A DNA stretch of 64,000 bases. It comes from Bacillota bacterium. GTDB lineage: Bacteria; Bacillota; Clostridia; Acetivibrionales; DTU013. The notes under the pieces were generated by a model that saw nothing but the letters and a program-made list of their open reading frames with translations, made no database searches and was not told the DNA's origin. Each line of letters starts with the position of its first letter. Within the stretch, counting starts at the first letter, position 1. The stretch lies in contig JAEZCO010000021.1 in the NCBI GenBank assembly GCA_023433505.1, positions 74,155-138,154 on the forward strand. The letters run 5' to 3'. The translations under genes were made by a program, and so were the position numbers. This document shows, piece by piece, positions 36,201-42,697 of this stretch.

Positions 36201-36561
36201 TTATGAGGGTTTGCTGGTCCGTGGAATCAAAAATGACAAAGTTCCTGTTGTAGCCGATTTTTTCAATGTCGCGCCGGAGGATTCTCACACAGATGGAGTG
36301 AAAGGTACTGACCCACATATCTTCCGCAATGTCGCCCAGAAGCTTGGCGGTCCTCTCTTTCATTTCCTTCGCAGCCTTATTTGTAAACGTGATGGCAAGG
36401 ATACTGGAAGGATAAACCCCTTTTTCCCTGATCAGATACGCGATCCTATGGGTAAGCACACGGGTCTTGCCGCTTCCGGCTCCCGCCAGAATCAGCAGAG
36501 GTCCGTCGGTATGCAGCACTGCTTCCTCTTGTTCTTTATTTAAACCTCTTAATAATTCCAT
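33217..36561 (-). CDS. pcrA: ATP-dependent DNA helicase PcrA/UvrD with an in-frame intein
   Basis: Superfamily 1A 3'-5' helicase for repair and replication of the chromosome. The frame encodes about 1114 residues against a usual 740, because a 361-residue intein interrupts motif III. Host motifs are Walker A GAGSGKTRVLTHR, DEYQDTNTAQY (Walker B), then VVGDDDQ before and SIYGWRGANI after the intein, followed by LEQNYRST, VVFMVGLEEGVFPG, and LCYVGMTRA. After splicing the host is about 753 residues. The ATG at 36561 (MELLRGLNKEQEEAV) fits the family better than the ATG at 36576. The C-terminal Tudor-like segment DFKPGDNVVHKKFGVGTI is intact. Confidence 0.96.
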   Translation of the reverse strand: MELLRGLNKEQEEAVLHTDGPLLILAGAGSGKTRVLTHRIAYLIREKGVYPSSILAITFTNKAAKEMKERTAKLLGDIAEDMWVSTFHSICVRILRRDIEKIGYNRNFVIFDSTDQQTLIKDCIKELNLNEKNFPYREVLSVIGRAKDELMEPEVYAKMNASDFRLSKMAKIYELYQKKLKSNNALDFDDIIIMTIKLFLDNPPVLEYYQRKFKYILVDEYQDTNTAQYTFISLLAQEYRNLCVVGDDDQCMVEGSKILTPSGECLIENVKESMEVLCAAGRGKVMKGTVEAKVAKRYTGPIVKITTQQGKIIKGTPNHIGFGKINAEPGSYYVYLMYKKGMGYRIGQTQGVRSRDGEIVNGLFVRLNQEHGDKMWILNASGDKEETTFYEQLYSFKYGIPTTVFHNCGRGGTLSQRYIHTIFREINTEKAAEALLRDLYMFEEYPHHLCNAVIRGQSTRQIINITAFGGRETGNESGWHSHRICLNTSGSELKERMGDASFPVRNGNRNTWRIETERKEYDEADSYANKIAQMDENLEVLKRARLTENESYSYMPLSHMRSGMSIAVFEKDQIVEDIIQCVEFEEYDGYVYDLSVPHFRQYICNGIVVHNSIYGWRGANIRNILDFEKEFKGCKVVKLEQNYRSTQSILNAANHVIKNNTGRKKKSLWTENPVGGGIQLFEGGNEHEEAYFVAREIKNLVQNENRSYRDFALLYRINAQSRVLEDTLMKDGIPYRIFGGLRFYDRKEIKDIIAYLRLIQNPSDDIALKRIINVPKRGIGNTTVETAEKVALSRSCSIYSIVSSASEISELQRAASRLEEFTSLINGLKVQVEGMSVSELIGEVIQKSGILGELEAENTVEARSRIENIKEMISSALEFEAQSEEKGLEAFLANVSLVADIDNMEGEQDTVVLMTLHSAKGLEFPVVFMVGLEEGVFPGLRSMGDDNELEEERRLCYVGMTRAREKLYMTNTFSRTLFGNTTYNKASRFLKEIPAEFIDSGAKIPKKVDSFLERSGKGNAGGWDSNFSAAGSRQPVSNFSFNSPTSMSFGSQVPVSKPAGAPDFKPGDNVVHKKFGVGTITSVERDNDDFRLEIQFRNSGMKRLMAAYANLTKL
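34729..35811 (-). mobile_element. Intein in PcrA, 361 residues, with a GIY-YIG-like central domain
   Basis: The insert starts at Cys (CMVEGSKILTPSGECLIENV, block A) directly after GDDDQ and ends with GIVVHN (block G) before the +1 Ser of SIYGWRGA. Block B is GTPNHIGF and block F VYDLSVPHFRQYICN. All residues for class 1 splicing (Cys1, block B His, penultimate His, terminal Asn, +1 Ser) are present. The middle lacks LAGLIDADG motifs. Instead residues 82-105 read SYYVYLMYKKGMGYRIGQTQ, with YVY and YRIG 11 residues apart and a later Glu in KEETTFYEQLYSFKYG, which resembles a GIY-YIG nuclease. That assignment is inferred by eye. Confidence 0.92.
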
Positions 36562-36614
36562 ATTTTTCTCTCGCATTTATGTACCCTCGAACCCCGCTAT
36601 TTTTCCATAAAAAT

Positions 36615-36640
36615 AAAACTGCCATCAAGATGGCAGTTTT
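36615..36640 (-). terminator. Terminator downstream of hpf
   Basis: Perfect 11-bp stem AAAACTGCCAT and ATGGCAGTTTT with loop CAAG. On the minus strand it is followed by ATTTTTATG. It lies between the hpf stop and the pcrA start, so pcrA likely has its own promoter. Confidence 0.85.
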
Positions 36641-36712
36641 ATTATAATTGAAAAATCAATGGAATGCAATGAAAAGGAACATATGTTTCCAAATCGTATA
36701 TCTGCAGTACTC

Positions 36713-37246
36713 TTAAGTAAATTCAGGCTCAATCAGGCCGTAATTGCCGTCTTTTCTCCGATATACCACGTTGACTTCCTTAGACTTTGCGTTGGAAAAC
36801 ATAAAGAATTCATGCCCTAAAAGATTCATCTGCAGAATTGCTTCCTCTACAGTCATCGGCTTGACCGCAAATCTCTTGGTGCGTACCAGCCTGAAATCGT
36901 GCTCTTCTTCCACAACTGCATCATATTTAAAGTCATCGGATTTAAAAGCCGAAGCATGCAATTTTTTTTCCAACCTGGTTTTGTTTTTCCGGATCTGTCT
37001 TTCCAGAATGTCTATGGCCTTGTCAATGCAGGAATACATGTCGGTGTTCTCCACCTCGGCCCTTAATACGATACCGTTTAAATGTATAGTCACCTCAAAA
37101 ATATGTCTGGTTTTTTCCACGTTCATCGTAACCTGGGCTTCCGTACCCGTACTAAAATACTTGTCCAGCTTTCCGAACTTTTTATTTATTTTCTCTTTCA
37201 AGGCTTCTGTGACTTCGAAGTTTTTACCGCTCATAATGATTTTCAT
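36713..37246 (-). CDS. hpf: Ribosome hibernation-promoting factor, long form
   Basis: 177 residues. The N-terminal domain (about 1-100) is the ribosome-binding HPF/YfiA fold, with MKIIMSGKNFEVTEALKEKI and KFGKLDKYFS. A linker with DDFKYDAVVEEEHDFRLVRTK leads to the C-terminal dimerisation domain (KRFAVKPMTVEEAILQMNLLGHEFFMF, then GNYGLIEP). The long form links two 70S ribosomes into 100S dimers in stationary phase. Motifs and length are complete. A GGGGC-like site precedes the ATG. It is monocistronic, with a terminator just downstream. Confidence 0.97.
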   Translation of the reverse strand: MKIIMSGKNFEVTEALKEKINKKFGKLDKYFSTGTEAQVTMNVEKTRHIFEVTIHLNGIVLRAEVENTDMYSCIDKAIDILERQIRKNKTRLEKKLHASAFKSDDFKYDAVVEEEHDFRLVRTKRFAVKPMTVEEAILQMNLLGHEFFMFSNAKSKEVNVVYRRKDGNYGLIEPEFT

Positions 37247-37453
37247 ACAAACAGCCCCTTTCGTAATGTAGAAATGTTTGAGACCTGATTCCCTTTAATG
37301 TTAATATAATTACCCCGAATTATCAATCCAATAACAATAAAAAATCCTTCCCGGGATAACGCTTCCAATATCAATTATAGGTAATTGCATTGTGATTTAT
37401 ACTAATATTTCCACTAAATACTGTGAAAAGCCCTGATTCTTTTATGGAATTTA

Positions 37454-37559
37454 ATGCACAAAAACACCTGTTTTGTGCATATAAAAACTGTGGATAATGT
37501 GTATAAACCTGTGAATAACTCGTATAAGCTTGTTTCAGGTGTGGAAAACCTGTATATAA
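37454..37559. promoter_or_regulatory. Array of DnaA-box-like motifs next to a perfect hairpin
   Basis: ATGCACAAAA and its exact complement (37454-37480) enclose seven bases. Just downstream, on one strand, are TGTGGATAA (37489, exact DnaA box complement of TTATCCACA), TGTGTATAA (37498), TGTGAATAA (37510), TGTGGAAAA (37540) and TGTATATAA (37551). The spacings of 9, 12, 30 and 11 bases are near multiples of a helical turn. DnaA or a related protein may bind here. No dnaA gene is nearby. Confidence 0.55.
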
Positions 37560-37808
37560 GCCTGTCCGTTTTTTTGTGGTTATGTTGACTATAAAATTAT
37601 ATTGAAAAAAATTCAGATAAACCTGTAATATAACACCCATCAGCATTACTGCCAAAGAGGTGTGGAAGACCCGGAACAAATAAGACCCATCCCAATACCC
37701 AACAAGCTTTTATGTAAACAAAAACTGCTTAAATAACTATAGCCCTTATGTAGAATACAAAGGGCTATAAAATAACTTTATCAAATTATCTGGTGTGATT
37801 TAAATTCT

Positions 37809-38090
37809 TTAACGGTTTGCGAAACATTCACTGCAGTAAACCGGCTTGTCCAAACGCGGTTTGAACGGGACCTTGGTTTCCTTGCCGCATTGTGCGCAAA
37901 CTGCATCGAACTGTTCTCTCTCTCTTTTCGAACCGTCTCTGCTGAATTGTGTCTTTCTTGATGATCTACATTCCTTGCATCTTCCGGGTTCATTCTGAAA
38001 ACCTTTGGCTGCGTAAAATTCTTGCTCGCCTGTGGTAAAAACAAAATCCTGGCCACAATCCTTGCACACTAATGTTTTGTCTTCGAACAT
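37809..38090 (-). CDS. Zinc-ribbon domain protein with four CxxC motifs
   Basis: 93 residues, rich in Cys and basic residues. The CxxC pairs are VCKDCGQ, GRCKECRS, AVCAQCGK and YCSECFANR, which should form two zinc ribbons. The N-terminal part (LVCKDCGQDFVFTTGEQEFY, then AAKGFQNEPGRCKEC) matches the probable zinc-ribbon family zf-trcl common in Firmicutes. Likely binds nucleic acid, but no specific role is known. An AGGGG-like site upstream. It stands alone between the DnaA-box array and the PDH operon promoter region. Confidence 0.85.
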   Translation of the reverse strand: MFEDKTLVCKDCGQDFVFTTGEQEFYAAKGFQNEPGRCKECRSSRKTQFSRDGSKREREQFDAVCAQCGKETKVPFKPRLDKPVYCSECFANR

Positions 38091-38345
38091 GATATAAGTC
38101 CCCTCACTTCAGTAATTATAATAGAGTTTAAGTATTTACATTATATTACACTAAACTTAACTTATCAAGGCTTTTTAATATTTTTTATGGCTTTATTGTA
38201 AAATAATGACGAATTTGTTTTTTATCATGCTATCGGAACGTTTTTTTCTGCGGAATTTTTGCATTTTAATATAATTCCACATTTTTTTATTTCTTTTATC
38301 ACCATATGAACGATCTACACATTATTTGATGACAGCAATTTATAC

Positions 38346-38375
38346 TTGAAATTATTAGGTTAAAAAATATATAAT
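38346..38375 (+). promoter_or_regulatory. Possible sigma-A promoter upstream of the PDH operon
   Basis: TTGAAA (38346-38351), 18 bases, TATAAT (38370-38375) on the plus strand. A second TATAAT occurs near 38449 without a clear -35. The region 38091-38480 is AT-rich and holds no gene. Confidence 0.5.
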
Positions 38376-38488
38376 CTATTCATGAGTAACATTTCTTGAT
38401 GCTTGCTCCATGAATTTTTCTATTATGAAAATTGGTACGAATGTTATATAATGTGGTAATTATAAACTCGTTGTACAGGTGGGATATT

Positions 38489-38652
38489 ATAACGAGGCAT
38501 CAAAAAATTTCCCCCACTCTGCAGTTGGCGGGTACCGAATTGATGTTCAGGCAGTGAGCATATCTCTTGCCAGGGATATATACGCGGGCAGCAAACGCAG
38601 GGCATTCACGACCAGCCTCGTTGAAACTCCGCTGATGAAATTAGGTCGTTAT
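38489..38652 (+). promoter_or_regulatory. Structured leader or inverted-repeat element ahead of the PDH operon
   Basis: The segment begins ATAACGAGGCATCAAAAA and ends GGTCGTTAT, so its ends are inversely repeated. Inside, GCCTCGTT (near 38616) also pairs with AACGAGGC, and local hairpins occur (GGCA..GAG..CTC..TGCC near 38550). The 18-base start also occurs in inverse orientation at 55705-55746. It could be an untranslated regulatory RNA or a MITE-like element. An overlapping 70-codon frame has no family match. Confidence 0.4.
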
Positions 38653-38687
38653 AAAAAAAATCTTTTTAAAATAAAGGAGGCATACCG

Positions 38688-39143
38688 GTGAACATACACG
38701 GAATCATGAGTAAGACCGCAGAAATACTGGAGGATGCAAAAGCAGGCATATTGGCCACAATAGATACTTCCGGAAGACCCCACATGCGTTGGATGACCCC
38801 AACCCTCTTGCAGGAAAGGCCGGGAACTCTGTTTGCCGTCACTTCTCCCCAGTTTACCAAGGTCCTTCATCTGGCTTCCCATCCCGAAGCCGAATGGATG
38901 CTGCAAACACGGTCCCTGGACCAAATAGTAAATATCAAATGCAAAATCAATATAGTGGACAATCCCTCCCTCAAGGCGGAAGTCATGGAGGCTGTGGGAC
39001 GAAAACTTTCCGTCTTCTGGAAGGTCAACAAAGAAACGGATTTCATTGTGCTGGAAACCATTCTGGAAGAAGCCACCTACTTTTGCCCCATGAAAGGCAT
39101 AAAGGAAGTTGTCGCCTTTAACAGGCAGGAGGAAGGAGAATGA
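38688..39143 (+). CDS. Pyridoxamine 5'-phosphate oxidase-fold protein
   Basis: 151 residues with the FMN-binding split-barrel fold of general stress protein 26-like proteins: AGILATIDTSGRPHMRWMTP and LLQERPGTLFAVTSPQFTKV, then HPEAEWMLQTRSLDQIVNIK. It starts at a GTG with AAAGGAGG 8 bases upstream and overlaps the E1alpha gene by 4 bases. It may bind FMN or F420-type cofactors, but not all residues for PNPOx activity can be judged. Its placement as first gene in the PDH operon is unusual and hints at a link to redox or flavin status. Confidence 0.85.
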   Translation: MNIHGIMSKTAEILEDAKAGILATIDTSGRPHMRWMTPTLLQERPGTLFAVTSPQFTKVLHLASHPEAEWMLQTRSLDQIVNIKCKINIVDNPSLKAEVMEAVGRKLSVFWKVNKETDFIVLETILEEATYFCPMKGIKEVVAFNRQEEGE

Positions 39144-40120
39144 GTGGAAAGATGAATATCGGCAAATATGACAGGCAATTTCTTATCAAGCTCCTGGAGG
39201 ACATGCTCCTGATCCGCCGTTTTGAAGAAAAGTGCGCGCAAATGTACGGGCTTCAGAAAATCGGAGGCTTCTGCCATCTCTATATCGGCCAGGAAGCAGT
39301 GGCAATAGGTTCTATTGCAGCCCTGGACCTTTCAAAGGATTATGTGCTTACCGCTTACCGGGATCATGGACATGCACTCGCCTGCGGTATAAGCCCAAAT
39401 GCGATTATGGCCGAGCTTTTCGGACGGATTACCGGCTGCTCCCGCGGAAAAGGCGGCTCCATGCATATGTTCGATGCAAAAAATCACATGTACGGCGGCA
39501 ACGGTATCGTAGGCGGCCACATTCCCGTGGCTACCGGCGTAGCCTTTAAAATCAGATATAACAAGGAAGCCGGGGTAGTGCTCTGCTATTTCGGAGACGG
39601 CGCCATCCACCAGGGGGCCTTTCACGAAAGCCTGAACCTGGCAAAAATTTGGAATCTTCCCATCGTATATATTTGCGAAAACAATCAGTATGGCATGGGC
39701 ACCAGCTTTCACAGGGTGTCTTCCGTCAGCGACTTCTCCGTTATGGGCGCATCTTACGGAATTCCCGGCAAGCAGGTGAACGGAATGGACGTGCTTGAGG
39801 TTTACGAAGAAACTGCAGACGCGGTTGAGCTTGCGCGCAGCGGCAGTCCGTCGTTCCTGGAAATCAAAACCTACCGGTACAAGGGACATTCCATGAGCGA
39901 TCCCGGAAAATACAGGACAAAAGAGGAGTTGGAGGCATACAGGCAGCAGGACCCCATCCTCATATTCAAAACCGCCCTGGAAAACGCGGGACTGCTGTCC
40001 GAAGAGGATTATGCAGGCATGGACAAGGCTCGCCAGGATATTTCCGACACTGCCGTAAAGTACGCGGAGGAAAGCGAGGAGCCTTCTCTGGAAACCCTTT
40101 ATCAGGATGTATTGGCATAA
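39140..40120 (+). CDS. pdhA: Pyruvate dehydrogenase E1 component, alpha subunit
   Basis: 326 residues. It decarboxylates a 2-oxoacid (probably pyruvate) using thiamine diphosphate and transfers the acyl group to lipoyl-E2. The ThDP motif runs from GDGAIHQGAF (152-161) to CENN (179-182). The conserved RDHGHALACG and GKGGSMHMF regions are present, and the phosphorylation-loop region YRYKGHSMSDPGKYR is complete. Pyruvate versus acetoin or branched-chain oxoacid cannot be fixed from sequence. It overlaps the preceding oxidase-fold gene by 4 bases and is followed by the beta subunit gene. Confidence 0.92.
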   Translation: MSGKMNIGKYDRQFLIKLLEDMLLIRRFEEKCAQMYGLQKIGGFCHLYIGQEAVAIGSIAALDLSKDYVLTAYRDHGHALACGISPNAIMAELFGRITGCSRGKGGSMHMFDAKNHMYGGNGIVGGHIPVATGVAFKIRYNKEAGVVLCYFGDGAIHQGAFHESLNLAKIWNLPIVYICENNQYGMGTSFHRVSSVSDFSVMGASYGIPGKQVNGMDVLEVYEETADAVELARSGSPSFLEIKTYRYKGHSMSDPGKYRTKEELEAYRQQDPILIFKTALENAGLLSEEDYAGMDKARQDISDTAVKYAEESEEPSLETLYQDVLA

Positions 40121-40158
40121 ATTCTACGGGAAAAAGTTGAGTAAAGGAGTTATAACAC

Positions 40159-41136
40159 ATGGCAATAATAACATATAGAGAAGCTCTCCGTCAGGCGATT
40201 GATGAGGAAATGGCGAGAGATGAAAGGGTTTTTCTCATCGGCGAGGAAGTTGCGGAATATAACGGCGCATATAAGGTCAGCCAGGGATTGCTGGACAAAT
40301 ACGGAGCCTCCCGTGTTGTGGACACCCCCATAACGGAAGAGGGATTTACAGGACTCGGTATCGGCGCCGCCATGGCGGGCCTTCGTCCTATCGTCGAATG
40401 GATGACGTACAACTTTTCGTTGATGGCCTATGATCAGGTGGTTAACAATGCTGCAAAAACACGCTATATGTCCGGAGGGCAATTCACCGTCCCCATCGTG
40501 TTCCGCGGCCCAAACGGACCGGCAGAATATCTTGGATCCCAGCATTCACAGGCCCTTCAATCTATTTATGCCCATATTCCGGGGCTTAAGGTCATCGCGC
40601 CTGCAACCCCCTATGATGCCAAAGGCCTGCTGAAAACTGCCATCCGGGATGACAATCCCGTGCTGTTCCTGGAAGGAGAGCTGATGTACGCCTGGAAGGG
40701 TGAGGTGCCCGAAGGCGAATATCTTATCCCCTTCGGACAGGCGGATATAAAAAGAAAAGGCAAAGATATCACGCTGGTTACCTATTCGAAGCCGTTAAAA
40801 ATAGTTCAGGATGCCGCCAAAGAGCTGGAAACACTGGGCATCGACGCAGAGATCATTGATTTGCGCTCCATCCGGCCATTGGACGAGGAAACCGTCTACG
40901 CCTCGGTGCAAAAGACGAACCGCTGCATCGTAATTGATGAAGCCTGGCCCTTCGCCAGCGTCGGCTCCCATGTTGCCTGGCTGGTATCCAAAAACTGCTT
41001 TGATATCCTGGACGCGCCGGTAGAGCTGGTGGCCTCCGAGGACGTACCAATGCCTTATAACCATAAGCTTGAGCTGGAAGCGCAGCCTTCGGTGAAAAAG
41101 GTGGTAGACGCAGTGAAGAAAGCATTGTATCTATGA
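40159..41136 (+). CDS. pdhB: Pyruvate dehydrogenase E1 component, beta subunit
   Basis: 325 residues that pair with the alpha subunit in an alpha2beta2 E1. Motifs: YREALRQAIDEEMARDERVF, GEEVAEYNGAYKVSQGL, DTPITEEGFTGLGIGAAMAG, RPIVEWMTYNFSLMAYDQVV, and the C-terminal transketolase domain with LRSIRPLDEETVYASVQKTN and EDVPMPYNHKLE. A GGAGTT lies upstream of the ATG. It binds E2 and completes the ThDP site at the subunit interface. Confidence 0.94.
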   Translation: MAIITYREALRQAIDEEMARDERVFLIGEEVAEYNGAYKVSQGLLDKYGASRVVDTPITEEGFTGLGIGAAMAGLRPIVEWMTYNFSLMAYDQVVNNAAKTRYMSGGQFTVPIVFRGPNGPAEYLGSQHSQALQSIYAHIPGLKVIAPATPYDAKGLLKTAIRDDNPVLFLEGELMYAWKGEVPEGEYLIPFGQADIKRKGKDITLVTYSKPLKIVQDAAKELETLGIDAEIIDLRSIRPLDEETVYASVQKTNRCIVIDEAWPFASVGSHVAWLVSKNCFDILDAPVELVASEDVPMPYNHKLELEAQPSVKKVVDAVKKALYL

Positions 41137-41188
41137 GAGGAATGTCCCCTTTTGATCATGAACACTAATTGAATTGGAGGAATATGCA

Positions 41189-42517
41189 ATGGCGGAAAAA
41201 TTGCTGATGCTGGCACTGTCCCCTACCATGGAGACCGGCATCATTGCCAAATGGACCAAAAACGAAGGTGACGCTTTTAAATCCGGCGATGTATTGTGTG
41301 AAATTGAAACGGACAAGGCAACCATGGAATATGAAGCTTCCAACGACGGTGTCATACTTAAGATACTGCTCCGCGAAGGGCAGGATGCTTCCGTTGGGGA
41401 AGCTATCGCTATCACAGGCAAAGCGGGAGAAGATATATCCGCGCTGCTTGCCGAAACCCTTTCGACTGCCTCGGGCAGTGGGAAAAAGACAAGTGCCGGT
41501 ACGGAAAACAACCAGGTTTCAACTACTGCTTCGGAGATGCCTACGGGCGCTGCAACCGGGAGCGCAAATCCGGCGGAAGTAAAACCAATGAACGCGGCTC
41601 CCGCGCTAGCTTCCCAGGCTGCAGCCATTGATACCGCTTCCGGAAGTGCGTTAATCCACCGCTCTTCCCCGCTGGCCAGAAAAATCGCTCAAAATGCCGG
41701 AATCAGCATTGACGCCATCCCTGGCAGCGGCCCCGGGGGCAGGGTGATAAAAAGGGATGTGGAAAAGGCATTGTCCGCGCCCCTTCCGGCCAACGTCTCA
41801 GGCAAGCCGCCAAAGGCACCTGCCGTAGCTTCCGCAGAAGATGAAATATTGCCCGTATCGGGAAAACGGCGGGTGATTGCCCAAAGACTTTCGGAATCCA
41901 TGTATTCCGCACCCCACTATTATCTGAAATTGAAGGTAGCCATGGATGGTATTTTGCAGGCAAGAAAGCAATATGCATCCGCTGCCGGGGAAAAAATATC
42001 CGTCAATACCTACTTGATAAAGTTTACCGCGGAGGCTTTAAAGAAACACCCAGCCATTAACTCCACCTGGAATGACACTACGATCCTAAGGCACAGCCGT
42101 ATTGACATCGGGCTTGCCGTGGCTCAGAAGGACGGCCTCATAACGCCTGTGGTAAGAGATTGCGGCAGCAAGGGGCTGATTCAAATCGAACATGAGCTGA
42201 AGGAACTGATCCTGAAGGCGCAGAGTGAAACCTTAAAGCCCGAAGAATATACCGGAGCTACATTTACCATCAGCAATCTCGGCTCATTCGGAATCGAAGA
42301 GTTTACGGCAATTATTAATCCTCCCGGTTCTGCCATTCTCGCTGTTGGCGAGATTATAAAAGAACAGGTGGTCAATGCGGACGACTCCGTTTCTGTTAAA
42401 TCCAATATGAAGCTAACACTCTCCTGTGATCACCGGGTTATCGACGGCGCTGTTGGCGCAGCCTTTCTATCGGAGTTGAAAGGTATGCTGCAAGACCCAA
42501 TCCGGGTGCTGTATTAA
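41189..42517 (+). CDS. pdhC: Dihydrolipoamide acetyltransferase, E2 component
   Basis: About 442 residues. The N-terminal lipoyl domain carries the lipoylated Lys43 in EIETDKATMEYE. An Ala/Ser/Thr-rich linker (about 80-150) leads to the peripheral subunit-binding domain (SPLARKIAQNAGISIDAIPG with GRVIKRDV). The C-terminal catalytic domain ends with CDHRVIDGAVGAAFL, including the active His and Asp. The ATG at 41189 is preferred, with GGAGG 8 bases upstream. It accepts acyl groups from E1 and passes them to CoA, forming the core of the complex. Confidence 0.95.
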   Translation: MAEKLLMLALSPTMETGIIAKWTKNEGDAFKSGDVLCEIETDKATMEYEASNDGVILKILLREGQDASVGEAIAITGKAGEDISALLAETLSTASGSGKKTSAGTENNQVSTTASEMPTGAATGSANPAEVKPMNAAPALASQAAAIDTASGSALIHRSSPLARKIAQNAGISIDAIPGSGPGGRVIKRDVEKALSAPLPANVSGKPPKAPAVASAEDEILPVSGKRRVIAQRLSESMYSAPHYYLKLKVAMDGILQARKQYASAAGEKISVNTYLIKFTAEALKKHPAINSTWNDTTILRHSRIDIGLAVAQKDGLITPVVRDCGSKGLIQIEHELKELILKAQSETLKPEEYTGATFTISNLGSFGIEEFTAIINPPGSAILAVGEIIKEQVVNADDSVSVKSNMKLTLSCDHRVIDGAVGAAFLSELKGMLQDPIRVLY

Positions 42518-42541
42518 TGCCCTCAGCCCGCGCGTATGTTA

Positions 42542-42643
42542 TTGTGAGTGGAACAAAGCGGAACACGGCAATCTCAAACGATCAGATGATTACTGCAAAC
42601 TGTGAATAAAGGCTAAGATTGCCGCGACACAGGCTCCTCACAA
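42542..42643. repeat. Palindromic intergenic repeat (family B) inside the PDH operon
   Basis: The ends TTGTGAGTGG..CGGCAATCT and AGATTGCCGCG..TCCTCACAA are inverse copies, giving an imperfect 102-bp palindrome between the E2 and E3 genes. A partial copy is at 8658-8696. It may act as an mRNA processing or stability element. Confidence 0.65.
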
Positions 42644-42697
42644 GGACAGCCTTAAACACCAGATAGTTGTTGCGAACAATGAAAGGATTGAAAAAAG

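Noticed and set aside
37371..37679. 102-codon minus-strand frame over the DnaA-box array
   Set aside because: No ribosome-binding site, low-complexity composition, and explained by the repeated TGTGNATAA motif.
38479..38691. 70-codon open frame before the PDH operon
   Set aside because: Starts with GTG without a ribosome-binding site, has no family match, and coincides with a structured, inverse-ended segment.
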